Below are positions 35,351-44,007 of a stretch of 64,000 nt of DNA, piece by piece; positions within the stretch are counted from its first letter, which is position 1; the number at the start of each line of letters is the position of its first letter. The notes under the pieces are model-generated. The model was not told the DNA's origin, did no database searches, and saw only the letters and a program-made list of their open reading frames with translations. The position numbers and the translations under genes are program-made. Source of the stretch: Oceanococcus sp. (GTDB lineage: Bacteria > Pseudomonadota > Gammaproteobacteria > Nevskiales > Oceanococcaceae); assembly GCA_030147945.1 (NCBI GenBank), contig JASBUL010000103.1:50324-114323 (forward strand), read 5' to 3'.

Positions 35351-36928
35351 ATGACCACTTGTGTGCCAAGGATGGGCGCGTGGCGGGCTCCGGTATGGGC
35401 AGTTCTGGTGTCTTTCGTACTTGCAGCCTGCCAGCAGCAAGGTGGCCGCGGTGGGTCAGCGCTTGGCGACTATGCCGATCCGCCGCCGCAAGGTCAGGCG
35501 ATGGGGGAGCCCGGCACAACCGCATATGCGCATCTGCAGGATTACATGGCCGTGATCCGCGATCCTCGGCGTTTTGATGAATGCCTGACGGTCGAGCCCT
35601 GGCAGCAGCCACATCTGTGTCTCAACGGCCCGCGCACTGGCAGTCGCAGTGGCGAGGCGGTGCATGCCTGGATGCTGGGGCAGTTGCGGCAAATCGACGG
35701 TTTGCACCACGTTCAGCAACATGCATTTGCGTGGCCGCGCTTCGCGCCGGTGCATTATGCGCTGCATGTTGAAGATGGCCAGGGCGGCGTATTTACGCCA
35801 GCCAGTTACCCCTGGCATTTTCAGGGGGTAACCGGACCGCAAGGCGTTCGGGGCGAGTTGATCAACCTGGTCGACGGTTCCATGCTGCAGCGTGCTCTGG
35901 CCGGCTCGCTGGAGGGCAAGATCGCGATACTCGGTGCGCTGCGCCACATCCACGCCAGCGAGGAAAACGCCGAGCGCAAGCTTGCGGCCCTGCAGCGCGC
36001 TGGTGCCGTTGGCGCGATCTACGCACTGCCGGGACCGGACAACGACATCATCGCCCAGAACTATGACGCAGCGCTGGGGACGCAGGCTTTGCCCACTTTG
36101 ATCGTGGGGCGGCAGGACCGTGAGCAGCTGATGGCGATGCAAGGTCTGCAGGCCACGCTCATCGTCGATGGGCAGGTCCAGGTCAGTCAGTCGTACAACA
36201 CCTATGCGTTCATTCCCGGGCGTGACAATTCACGCATGATCGTGATCGGCACACCGATGAACGCGTGGTTTCAGGCGGCCTCCGAACGTGGCCCGGGTGT
36301 GGGGGCATTGATTTATCTGGCGCGCTATTTCGCCGAACAGGCCCGTCGCGTGGGACCGCCGCCGGTGACCCTGGCGTTTGTCGCCACAGGCGCTCACGAA
36401 ACCATGGGGTTCGGTTTGGAGCGTGCGTTGCGTTGTCTGGATGCGCAGCGTGTGACCGCCTACGTGCATTTGGGCACAGGCCTGGCCAGCCGGGCCTACC
36501 GTGAGGAGAACGGCGTGGCCGTTGAGACCGGGGAACCTTCCCGGCGGCGCTGGATTGTGGTGTCGGAAAATCGGGCGCTGAGGTCGCTGGCCACGCGTGC
36601 TTTTCAGCGTCTGATCAACGCGCAGGGGGTTGGCGTGGTGCGCGCCGGCGTTTTCAATGGCAGCGAATCACGAGCGCCCTACGCCATGAACATTCCGGTG
36701 GTCGGCATGACCGGCGGCGGCTGGTTTCATCATTCCCCGCGTGACGACGAAACCCGCCTGTCGGTGGCGTATCTGGACGATGTGGTTGTGGGCTTTCGCA
36801 ATGCCATCGAGGCGCTGCTCGAGGCCGATCCGTATGCACTGGCACTGGGCAATCTGAGCGCTGATGTGCTGGCGGCTCTGCATGAATTGCCAGGCTACGG
36901 CTGTCCCGCAGCGATCGAGCAGCCCTGA
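35351..36928 (+). CDS. M28-fold (PA-domain) lipoprotein with lost metal ligands
   Basis: A 525-residue protein. The lipobox VLAAC puts lipidation at C27. A PA-type insert (about 170-275, GVRGELINLVDGS) and an M28 peptidase-like domain follow. Compared with the relative at 47001-48464, the metal-binding HYD is PMN (P302-M303-N304), the Asp-Asn pair is Glu-Arg, and the late ligand aspartate (NLD) is HLG. H349-E350 and the histidine pair in FHHSPRDDE remain. It therefore probably lacks normal zinc peptidase activity and may be a binding protein. The start at 35351 gives the standard signal; a TTG just before is less likely. Confidence 0.8.
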   Translation: MTTCVPRMGAWRAPVWAVLVSFVLAACQQQGGRGGSALGDYADPPPQGQAMGEPGTTAYAHLQDYMAVIRDPRRFDECLTVEPWQQPHLCLNGPRTGSRSGEAVHAWMLGQLRQIDGLHHVQQHAFAWPRFAPVHYALHVEDGQGGVFTPASYPWHFQGVTGPQGVRGELINLVDGSMLQRALAGSLEGKIAILGALRHIHASEENAERKLAALQRAGAVGAIYALPGPDNDIIAQNYDAALGTQALPTLIVGRQDREQLMAMQGLQATLIVDGQVQVSQSYNTYAFIPGRDNSRMIVIGTPMNAWFQAASERGPGVGALIYLARYFAEQARRVGPPPVTLAFVATGAHETMGFGLERALRCLDAQRVTAYVHLGTGLASRAYREENGVAVETGEPSRRRWIVVSENRALRSLATRAFQRLINAQGVGVVRAGVFNGSESRAPYAMNIPVVGMTGGGWFHHSPRDDETRLSVAYLDDVVVGFRNAIEALLEADPYALALGNLSADVLAALHELPGYGCPAAIEQP

Positions 36929-37016
36929 GTTCCGGGGGTTCAGGCCTGGCGCCGCTCGGGTGGCGCGATAATGTGGGGCCGCTTGGCCGTCTCACCATTT
37001 CGCACAGGAGCAGTAC

Positions 37017-37445
37017 ATGTCTGATCACGCGCAGTCCCCGCCCGCATTCGGAACGCTGGATGCCACTTATCAGGCGGCCGGCGGCGAAGCCGGTATTCGT
37101 CGCCTGGTCGACAGCTTCTACGCCATCATGGGGCAGAACCCGGCCTACGCGAAGATCTATCACTGGCACCGCAATGTGCCGGAGGCGCGTGACAAGCTGG
37201 CCCGGTTTCTGTGCGGCTGGATGGGTGGCCCGCGGCGCTACCGCGAGAAGTACGGCCCGATCAATATCCCGCAGGTGCATGCCCATCTGCCGGTTACCAA
37301 CGCCGAGCGCGACATGTGGCTGAACTGCATGGCCGAGGCTCTGGCCGAGCAACCGTATTCGGATGAACTGCGCGTCTATTTGCGTGAACAGCTTGCTGTG
37401 CCGGCCCAGCGGATTACGGATCGCTGCGCTGTGCAAACAGGCTGA
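37017..37445 (+). CDS. Group II truncated haemoglobin
   Basis: A 142-residue globin that binds haem and O2 or NO. The family pattern is complete: GGEAGIRRLVDSFY, CGWMGGPRRYREKYGP, the proximal histidine in PQVHAHLP, and ERDMWLNCMAEAL. Trp in WLNCM is the group II marker at G8. It has its own short upstream region (AGGAGCAGTAC before the ATG). The role is probably NO detoxification or O2 chemistry, which cannot be separated from sequence. Confidence 0.93.
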   Translation: MSDHAQSPPAFGTLDATYQAAGGEAGIRRLVDSFYAIMGQNPAYAKIYHWHRNVPEARDKLARFLCGWMGGPRRYREKYGPINIPQVHAHLPVTNAERDMWLNCMAEALAEQPYSDELRVYLREQLAVPAQRITDRCAVQTG

Positions 37446-37470
37446 CGATCCAGCAGGCTGTGGCGCCGGA

Positions 37471-40400
37471 TCAGGACAGGCCCGCGACTGCGTCCTGGGC
37501 TTCGCTTGCCGGACACAGCACCGAAACATCCGCGTCCATGGCCTGAAACAGCTGCTCGGCTTGCGTCAGCAGTGCACGCTTTTGGGTCGGGTCGTGGCTT
37601 AGTGCGGCCCGCTCGCGCAGGGCGAACGGCTGGAAGCTGATGGCGCCGGTGGTCTGGATCAGGGCATCCAGGGCATCCAGATGTTGCAGAGCCTGCTCGG
37701 GTTCGCCGCTGCTGCGCAGGATGCGCGCCAGTATCCAGCGGGCCTGACATTCCCAGATGCGGCTGTGCGAGTTGAGGGCCGAGCGCAGGGCCTGTTCGGC
37801 GCGCTCGCGGGCTTTGTCGATCTCGCCCAGATGCAGATGGGCCTCAGCCAGGTGGGCCAGGTGCACGGCCTCAAACTGGTGTGCGGAGCCGCCGCGTTGC
37901 ACCTCCGGCAGGTAGGTTTCAAGCAGCTTGCGGCTGTCCTGCCAGTTGCCATTCAGACCATGCGCCACCGCCAGTGCGCGGTAGGCTACCGCGCGGAAGA
38001 ACGGGCTGCCGAACTGTTCCACGCGCTCGACCGCGTGGCGGGCCTCGCGCATGGCCATGTCGTAGCGGCCGCCAATACGCGCCACATCGACCAGATTGGC
38101 GTGCATCCAGCTCACCGTGCGTCCGGCGGTGCCTTCAACCGCGATGGCCTGAAGCAACTGGCGGCGCGCTTCCTGAGGTTGGCCCATGTAGTTCAGCATC
38201 AGGGCGCGAAAGGCCCGGGAGAGGAAATTGCTTTCGGTGATGGGCCCTTCGTACCAGGCTGTCTGGCCGGGCTCGTTGAGAACCTCCAGCCCCTCCGACA
38301 GACGTCCGGCGGAGAAGTAGGCGAGCAGAATGGGGATGCGAAAGCGTGCGATCAGCCCGGCATGTTTGAGCTTTCGTGCAATACCCATGGCCTTGCTGGT
38401 CTGAGCCACGGCCGCGTCGGCATCGCCCTGTTGCAGCTGCAGGCCGCCATGGGCGATCAGCAGCTCGGCCTCGAGCAGGGGATCGTCAAGTTCAGCCAGC
38501 ATGTCGCGCGCCTCGGTGTAGGCGCTCTGGCTTTCGTCTTCGGGCACGTCGAACACGGCGGCCGTGCGCAGGATGCCGGCGCGGGCCTGCACCGACAGGC
38601 GCAGGCGCTGTTGTGGGTCCTCGATGCCGTCGGCCAGGCGGATGGCGTGTCGGTAGCGCTGCGCTGCGGCGCGTGACTCGCGCATCACGCCCTCAAATAA
38701 GGCCGCCTGCAACTGCCACTGGGTCGCTTTGGCGTGGTCGCCGGCGCGTTCCCAATGATGGGCCAGCAGCACGCTGCGCTCATCATGCTCACGCCCGTCG
38801 AGCTCGGCTTCGATAGCCTGGGCCAGACGTGCGTGGATATCGGCGCGGCGCTCGCGCAGCTGGCTGCGGTAGGCCACTTCCTGGGTCAGCGGATGGTAGA
38901 AATCATAATCCTGGGGGCATTCGGCGGGCTGGATGAAGTCGCCGTATTGCAGGGTCTGCAGGCTCCGGGTCAGTGCTTCGTCCGGGATCGACATGAGCTG
39001 TTGCAGGCGCGTGGCGCTGAAGGATTTTCCGATCACTGCGGCGTGCGCCAGCACGTCTTTGTCAGCGTCTTCCAGCCGGTCTATGCGTGCAGCAAGCAGG
39101 CCTTGCACGCTGTCGGGGATGACCACGCTGTCGAGCGTGCGGCCGGGCTGGTAAGCGCCGCTGCTGCCGCTCAGGTAGCCTTGCTCGGCCAGGCTGCGAA
39201 CCGCTTCCTCGACAAAGAACGGGTTGCCTGCCGCCTGTTTGCACAGCTGTGCACGGGCCGCTCCCAGGGCGGCTTCGGGGCCTAGCAACTGATCGATCAG
39301 CTGGGCCACTTCGGCCGTTCCCAGGGCTTGCAGGGCGATGCGCTGATGCGCCTGGCCGGCCAGCCAGGCGTCCTGGTAATCGGGGCGGTAGTTCAGCACC
39401 AGCAAACTGCGGCTGTTGCTGATGGCCTGGCTGAGCGCCTGCACAAAAGCCTCGCTGGCGGCATCGGCCCAGTGCAGGTCTTCAATCAGGATGATGCTGG
39501 TCTGCCCCGGCAGGGTTTCACAGATCATCTCGAACAGGTGTTGCTGGCGTTGTTCGGCAGGCACGGCAGACGGTGTCGCGTCGGCCTCGGCCACGTCCAG
39601 ATACTCGAACAGCAACTGCAGGCTTTCGCGACAGTCGTGCCCCATCAGGGCCAGGGTGCCGGCAATCTTGCGACGCTGCTCGATGGCGCTGTCCTGCTCC
39701 TCGATGGCGAAAAAGCTGCGCAGCAGACCCAGCACCGGATACAGGGGCACGGCGTTGGCATAGGGCACGCCGGTGGCGCTGTAGACTGCAATATTGCGTG
39801 TGCGCGCCCGTTCCAGCAGTTCGTAACACAGACGGCTTTTGCCGATGCCGCCGTCACCCACCACGGCGATGCTACGGCCCTGGCCGGCCAGCGCCTGTTG
39901 CAGGGCCTGTTCGAGCTGCTCGAGTTCACGCGTACGCCCGACCAGATGCGACAGGCCCCGGGCACGGGAGACATCCAGGCGGGTTTTGGCCGCGCCGTGG
40001 CCTTCCAGTTCGAACACCTTGACGGGTTCGCTCAGGCCCTTGATGGGCAGGCTGCCGAGATCACGCAGGCGCACATAACCGGCGATCTGGCTGGCGGTGT
40101 AGCTGGTCAGGTAGATGCGCCCAGGCTCGGCGATCTGCTCCATGCGGGCGGCCAGATTCACGGTCTGGCCTTTGGCGGTGTAATCCATGCGCAGGTCGTC
40201 GCCGATCTTGCCGACCACCACTTCGCCGGAGTTGATGCCGGTGCGTACCGACAGGTTCAGGCCTTTGCTGATGCGCAGCTCGTCGGCGTAGCGACGCAGC
40301 TCGGCCTGCATGTCGAGGGCGGCCTTGCAGGCCCGTAGGGCGTGATCTTCGTGCGCAATCGGGGCGCCGAACAGCGCCATGATGCCGTCGCCCGTGTACT

Positions 40401-40794
40401 GATTGACGGTGCCTTCATAGCGGTGCACGCCGTGGCTCAGTATGGCGAAAAAGCGGTCGAGAATTTCGTGCCATTCCTCGTCGCCCACCGCTTCGGCGAT
40501 CTCGGTCGAACCTTTGACGTCGGCGAACAGCACGGTGACGCGTTTGCGCTCACCTTGCAGGGCGCTGCGACTGGTCAGGATGCGCTCGCTCAGGTGGCGT
40601 GGGGTGTAGCTGCCGGGCGCGCGCGCGTCCGCTTGTTTCGGCGCTGACAGATCATGCCCGCACTGGTTGCAGAAGCGCGCCGTGGCCGGGTTGTGGTGTG
40701 CGCACTGCGCGCAGGCCAGTGGCAATGCGCTGCCGCAGTTGTTGCAAAACCGGGATGCTGCGGGATTGTCGTGCTTGCAGTCGGGGCAGTGCAT
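37471..40794 (-). CDS. Zinc-ribbon / class III adenylate-guanylate cyclase / AAA ATPase / TPR protein
   Basis: A 1107-residue multidomain protein. Two zinc ribbons open it (CPDC...FCNNCG and CAQC...FCNQCG, residues about 3-46). A class III nucleotide cyclase domain follows (about 80-260): the metal aspartates are in LFADVKGST and YTGDGIMALFG, and VNLAARME carries the transition-state Asn/Arg. A P-loop ATPase (GDGGIGKSRL, near residue 320) and a long helical TPR-type region make up the rest. This is a known bacterial architecture, cytosolic, with an unknown input. Product cAMP or cGMP is not assignable. It diverges from the YcaQ-like gene. Confidence 0.9.
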   Translation of the reverse strand: MHCPDCKHDNPAASRFCNNCGSALPLACAQCAHHNPATARFCNQCGHDLSAPKQADARAPGSYTPRHLSERILTSRSALQGERKRVTVLFADVKGSTEIAEAVGDEEWHEILDRFFAILSHGVHRYEGTVNQYTGDGIMALFGAPIAHEDHALRACKAALDMQAELRRYADELRISKGLNLSVRTGINSGEVVVGKIGDDLRMDYTAKGQTVNLAARMEQIAEPGRIYLTSYTASQIAGYVRLRDLGSLPIKGLSEPVKVFELEGHGAAKTRLDVSRARGLSHLVGRTRELEQLEQALQQALAGQGRSIAVVGDGGIGKSRLCYELLERARTRNIAVYSATGVPYANAVPLYPVLGLLRSFFAIEEQDSAIEQRRKIAGTLALMGHDCRESLQLLFEYLDVAEADATPSAVPAEQRQQHLFEMICETLPGQTSIILIEDLHWADAASEAFVQALSQAISNSRSLLVLNYRPDYQDAWLAGQAHQRIALQALGTAEVAQLIDQLLGPEAALGAARAQLCKQAAGNPFFVEEAVRSLAEQGYLSGSSGAYQPGRTLDSVVIPDSVQGLLAARIDRLEDADKDVLAHAAVIGKSFSATRLQQLMSIPDEALTRSLQTLQYGDFIQPAECPQDYDFYHPLTQEVAYRSQLRERRADIHARLAQAIEAELDGREHDERSVLLAHHWERAGDHAKATQWQLQAALFEGVMRESRAAAQRYRHAIRLADGIEDPQQRLRLSVQARAGILRTAAVFDVPEDESQSAYTEARDMLAELDDPLLEAELLIAHGGLQLQQGDADAAVAQTSKAMGIARKLKHAGLIARFRIPILLAYFSAGRLSEGLEVLNEPGQTAWYEGPITESNFLSRAFRALMLNYMGQPQEARRQLLQAIAVEGTAGRTVSWMHANLVDVARIGGRYDMAMREARHAVERVEQFGSPFFRAVAYRALAVAHGLNGNWQDSRKLLETYLPEVQRGGSAHQFEAVHLAHLAEAHLHLGEIDKARERAEQALRSALNSHSRIWECQARWILARILRSSGEPEQALQHLDALDALIQTTGAISFQPFALRERAALSHDPTQKRALLTQAEQLFQAMDADVSVLCPASEAQDAVAGLS

Positions 40795-40905
40795 CCGCCC
40801 TCCTTGTTGTGGCCACAGGCCAGCCTGGCCGAGCCTCAGACTAGCAACAATCGGCAGGCTGATACACGTATCGTATGGCCTTGATGCACGGCTTGCGGGC
40901 GGTCC

Positions 40906-42111
40906 ATGTTGAATCTGTCGTTACATGATGCGCGGCGTCTGGCGCTGGTCAGCCAGGGCTTGCATGCGCGGGCGCCGTTCGGGCGCGGCAAGGAGGCGGT
41001 GTACCGCTGCATCGAGCAGCTGAGTTACGTACAGATCGACACCATCTCGGTGATTCAGCGCTCGCATCATCACTGCTTGTGGACGCGCGTGCCGAGCTAC
41101 CGGTCCGCGCATCTGGATCAGCTTCAGCACGAGCGCCGGGTGTTCGAGTACTGGGCCCATGCGGCGGCCTATCTGCCCATGCAGGATTACCGCTACTGTC
41201 GGCGCTACATGCATGCCATCGCCTGCGGTCAGCGCCACTGGCGCAGTCCGGATCGCAAAGCCATGGATGCGGTGCTTGCGCGGGTACGCGCCGAGGGCGC
41301 GCTCAAGGCCAAGGATTTTGAACACCCTGCACAGCGCGCCAATGATGCCTGGGGCTGGAACTGGAAGCCGGCCAAGATCGCCCTGGAACAGCTGTTCATC
41401 CAGGGCGAGCTGATGGTCAGCCACCGTGAGGGCTTCAACAAGGTTTACGATCTGCCCGAGCGCCTGCTGCCGAGCGGGCTGGACACCACATTGCCCAGCG
41501 ACGATGCCTTCTACCGCTATCTCATCGAACGCACGCTGCGCGCCCATGGTGTGGCCATGGAGCCGGAATTCGGTTACCTGCGCAAAGGCACCCGGCAGGG
41601 GATTGCGCAGATGCTGGCGGGCATGTGTGAGGCCGGCGAAGTGCTGGCCCTGAGCATCGCCGGGCGGCCGGGCGTGTGGTACGCGCTGCCAGCGCAGCTG
41701 GAACGTTTGGCGGCTGCCCGGGTGGCCCGCGGTGTGCATTTGCTGTCGCCTTTCGACAATGCGGTGATCCAGCGCAAGCGCATCCAGCAGTTGTTCGACA
41801 GCCGTTACCAGATCGAGTGTTTTGTGCCCGCCAGCAAACGTGAGTTTGGTTATTACTGCCTGCCGATCGTGTATGGCACGCAGCTTGTGGGGCGGCTGGA
41901 TCCCAAAGCTGATCGACAAAAGCGGCAGTTGATCCTGCGCAGTTTTCATCTGGAGCAGCCGCTCAAGACGCTGGATGACTTTATCGCCAAGCTGGCTGAC
42001 AAGCTGTGGCAGGTGGCGCGCTTCAACGCCTGCAATGAGGTCGTGTGGCAGCCGGCGGCGCAGGACCGTGCCGGTCAGCTGCTGGCGCGCGCGCTTGCGC
42101 AGACCGCCTAG
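40906..42111 (+). CDS. Winged-helix DNA glycosylase, YcaQ / AlkX-like
   Basis: A 401-residue protein of the HTH_42 family, whose Escherichia coli member YcaQ removes interstrand crosslinked bases. YVQIDTISVIQRSHH contains the catalytic Q-x-D motif (QID here), and GYLRKGTRQGI and LLSPFDNAVIQRKR are further family blocks. The protein starts at the ATG at 40906, following the divergent cyclase start by about 110 bases. Streptomyces AlkZ-like members protect against DNA-alkylating antibiotics, so the substrate range is open. Confidence 0.88.
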   Translation: MLNLSLHDARRLALVSQGLHARAPFGRGKEAVYRCIEQLSYVQIDTISVIQRSHHHCLWTRVPSYRSAHLDQLQHERRVFEYWAHAAAYLPMQDYRYCRRYMHAIACGQRHWRSPDRKAMDAVLARVRAEGALKAKDFEHPAQRANDAWGWNWKPAKIALEQLFIQGELMVSHREGFNKVYDLPERLLPSGLDTTLPSDDAFYRYLIERTLRAHGVAMEPEFGYLRKGTRQGIAQMLAGMCEAGEVLALSIAGRPGVWYALPAQLERLAAARVARGVHLLSPFDNAVIQRKRIQQLFDSRYQIECFVPASKREFGYYCLPIVYGTQLVGRLDPKADRQKRQLILRSFHLEQPLKTLDDFIAKLADKLWQVARFNACNEVVWQPAAQDRAGQLLARALAQTA

Positions 42112-42488
42112 ACCTCAAACGCTTCGAGGATCGGGCAGGGGCCGTGATCGCCCTGGGCGCATTCTGTGGCCAGGCGGGTCAGGGCCTGACGCGCGCGTTG
42201 CAACTCATCGATCTTGTCATCCAGTGCACGGATTCGCGTGCTGGCGAGCTGGCGCGCCCGGCTGCGATCGCGGCTGGCGTCCAGAGCCAGCAGCTCGCTG
42301 ATCTCCGCCAGGGTAAAGCCCGCCGCCTGGGCCTTGCGGATGAACCGCAGGCGGCGCAGATCGTTGGCGTCGTAGCGGCGTATGCCGTCGCGCGCGTCGG
42401 GCACCGCGAGCAGGCCCTTGCGCTGGTAGTAGCGCACCGTTTCCACGCCAACGCCGCCTGCCGCGGCGAATTTTCCGATTGAGAGCAT
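42108..42488 (-). CDS. MerR family regulator, CueR-like sensor loop
   Basis: A 126-residue activator. MLSIGKFAAAGGVGVETVRYYQRKG is the MerR helix-turn-helix and wing, followed by a dimerisation helix (IDELQRARQAL). The C-terminal sensor loop is C-x7-C (CAQGDHGPC), the spacing of CueR, followed by PILEAF. There is no cysteine near residue 77-82, so it is not a typical Hg/Zn-type MerR; a monovalent metal or thiol signal is more likely. It diverges from the glutaredoxin-MauE gene and shares a promoter with a dyad. The 3' end overlaps the YcaQ-like gene by four bases. Confidence 0.88.
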   Translation of the reverse strand: MLSIGKFAAAGGVGVETVRYYQRKGLLAVPDARDGIRRYDANDLRRLRFIRKAQAAGFTLAEISELLALDASRDRSRARQLASTRIRALDDKIDELQRARQALTRLATECAQGDHGPCPILEAFEV

Positions 42489-42495
42489 GCTGGGC

Positions 42496-42527
42496 TTGAT
42501 TCCGTACTATGGTACGGAACTTAGCAT
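42496..42527 (+). promoter_or_regulatory. MerR-type promoter with long spacer and dyad
   Basis: TTGATT (42496-42501) and TAGCAT (42522-42527) are separated by 20 bases, longer than the usual 17. The perfect dyad TTCCGTAC-TATG-GTACGGAA (42500-42519) fills the spacer. This is the classic layout for MerR-family activation by DNA distortion. It drives the glutaredoxin-MauE gene, and the regulator gene diverges. Confidence 0.8.
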
Positions 42528-42560
42528 GGCGGACAACACTCGCACACACAGGAGGTGTTT

Positions 42561-43328
42561 ATGTCGTCACGCAAAACAGAGTCGTCTCAATCGCGCCATG
42601 CGGTGCTCTATCGCATGGTCATGGATCAGCATCTGTGCCCGTATGGTCTGAAATCCAGAGATCTGCTCAAGCGCGCCGGTTACACGGTCGATGATCGTGC
42701 CTTGCGTTCGCGCGAAGCGGTTGAGGCGTTCAAGGCCGAGCATGCGGTCAAGACCACCCCGCAGGTTTTCATCGACGGGCAGCGCATCGGCGGCTACGAG
42801 GATCTGCGTCGTTTTCTCGGACGAGCACCGGCCGATCCGGATGCGACCAGCTACACCCCGGTGGTGGCCTTGTTCAGCATGACCGCGCTGAGTGCCCTGG
42901 CCCTGAGCTTCGCGGTGTACGGCAACGCGCTGACCGTGCGCGCGGCGGAGTGGTTTGTTGCCCTCAGCATGGTGGTGCTGGCGCTGCTCAAGCTGCAGAA
43001 CGTGGAGCGCTTCGCAACCATGTTTCTCAACTACGACCTGCTGGCTCAGCGTTGGGTGCGCTACTCCTACATCTATCCCTTTGCCGAAGGTCTGGCCGGT
43101 GTGCTGATGTTGTCTGGTGCGCTGATGTGGCTGTCCGTGCCGCTGGCACTGGGCATTGGTTCGATTGGTGCGGTGTCGGTGTTCAAGGCGGTTTACCTCG
43201 ACCGGCGGGCCCTCAAATGCGCCTGTGTCGGTGGCTCCAGCAATGTACCGCTGGGCTTTGTGTCGCTGACCGAGAATCTGATGATGATCGCGATGGCCGT
43301 GTGGATGGGTTCAAAGCTGTTGGCCTAG
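42561..43328 (+). CDS. Glutaredoxin / MauE-like membrane fusion protein
   Basis: A 255-residue protein. The N-terminal part (about 10-90) is a glutaredoxin-like fold: HLCPYGLKS carries the C-P-Y-G active-site form with one cysteine kept, and TPQVFIDGQRIGGYEDL is the usual glutathione-binding block. Residues about 95-255 are a MauE/DoxX-like four-helix membrane domain ending with KCACVGGSSNVPLGFVSLTEN. GGAGGTGTTT precedes the ATG at 42561. The MerR neighbour and the dyad suggest induction by metal or thiol stress. The stop overlaps the convergent tetR gene by 18 bases. Confidence 0.85.
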   Translation: MSSRKTESSQSRHAVLYRMVMDQHLCPYGLKSRDLLKRAGYTVDDRALRSREAVEAFKAEHAVKTTPQVFIDGQRIGGYEDLRRFLGRAPADPDATSYTPVVALFSMTALSALALSFAVYGNALTVRAAEWFVALSMVVLALLKLQNVERFATMFLNYDLLAQRWVRYSYIYPFAEGLAGVLMLSGALMWLSVPLALGIGSIGAVSVFKAVYLDRRALKCACVGGSSNVPLGFVSLTENLMMIAMAVWMGSKLLA

Positions 43329-43931
43329 CGGCAGGCTGGCGGTGCTCATGTGCACAAAGCGCTCGATGAGTTGCTCGGCTTCGTCGTCGTCGACCTGGAT
43401 GGTCATCAGGGCGACGGCGTCGGAGCAGCCCATGATCAGCATCAGATGGTGGCGCAGCGCGACGGCGTCGAGGCTCGGGAACTGGCTGCGCAACGCCTCT
43501 TCGACCAGGCCGGCGTTGTGCCGTGAATCGGCAAAGTCCAGGGCCATGAGCTCCGGGTCGGCATGCATGGCGGCGCGCAGATGGATACGAAAAGGTTCCG
43601 AGCGGTGCTGCGCGCAATAGCGGTGCATGGCTTCGCGCATGGCCGCGTTGAGATCGCCCGGGTTGCGTTCGAGGCTGTCGCGCAGCAGGGCGTGATTCTG
43701 TTCGAAGCTGGCCCGGGCCAGGGCCAGCAGCACGGCTTGTTTGTTGGGGAAATAGCGGTACAGCGCCGGTTTGGAAACCCCGGCACGGCGCGCCAGTTCG
43801 GCCATGGAAAAACCATCGGTGCCACATTCGTTAATCAGTTGTGCGGCCGCATCCAGCATGGCGCTGAGGTTTTTTCGCGCACGTGCCTGTTCAGGTTGGC
43901 GGCGCAGCGTCTGGCGAGGGGCGTTGGACAT
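43311..43931 (-). CDS. TetR family transcriptional regulator
   Basis: A 206-residue repressor with helix-turn-helix FSMAELARRAGVSKPALYRYF at residues about 40-60. The C-terminal domain (LIMGCSDAVALMT) is unassigned. The ATG at 43931 is preferred over one 18 bases upstream. It diverges from the FMO/SDR operon, with tandem operator-like repeats between, so it very probably represses that operon and itself. Overlap of the 3' end with the convergent glutaredoxin gene is 18 bases. Confidence 0.88.
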   Translation of the reverse strand: MSNAPRQTLRRQPEQARARKNLSAMLDAAAQLINECGTDGFSMAELARRAGVSKPALYRYFPNKQAVLLALARASFEQNHALLRDSLERNPGDLNAAMREAMHRYCAQHRSEPFRIHLRAAMHADPELMALDFADSRHNAGLVEEALRSQFPSLDAVALRHHLMLIMGCSDAVALMTIQVDDDEAEQLIERFVHMSTASLPLGQQL

Positions 43932-43947
43932 GGCTTGACAGTAACGC

Positions 43948-43994
43948 AAACGTGACCAACACTCACGTTTTATGAAAGTGACTATTGGTCACGT
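43948..43994. promoter_or_regulatory. Tandem TetR operators between tetR and the FMO operon
   Basis: AAACGTGA (43948-43955) and TCACGTTT (43963-43970) form one perfect inverted repeat. GTGAC (43978-43982) and GTCAC (43988-43992) form a second, weaker one. ACGTGACCAA (43950-43959) and TTGGTCACGT (43985-43994) also match each other as distant arms. The layout suggests two repressor sites covering both promoters. Confidence 0.65.
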
Positions 43995-44007
43995 ATGGGG
44001 GTGAGCG

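Noticed and set aside
37471..40794. Possible anti-phage or signalling defence protein (cyclase plus ATPase plus TPR)
   Set aside because: The architecture is widespread in ordinary bacteria and there is no effector or other defence gene next to it.
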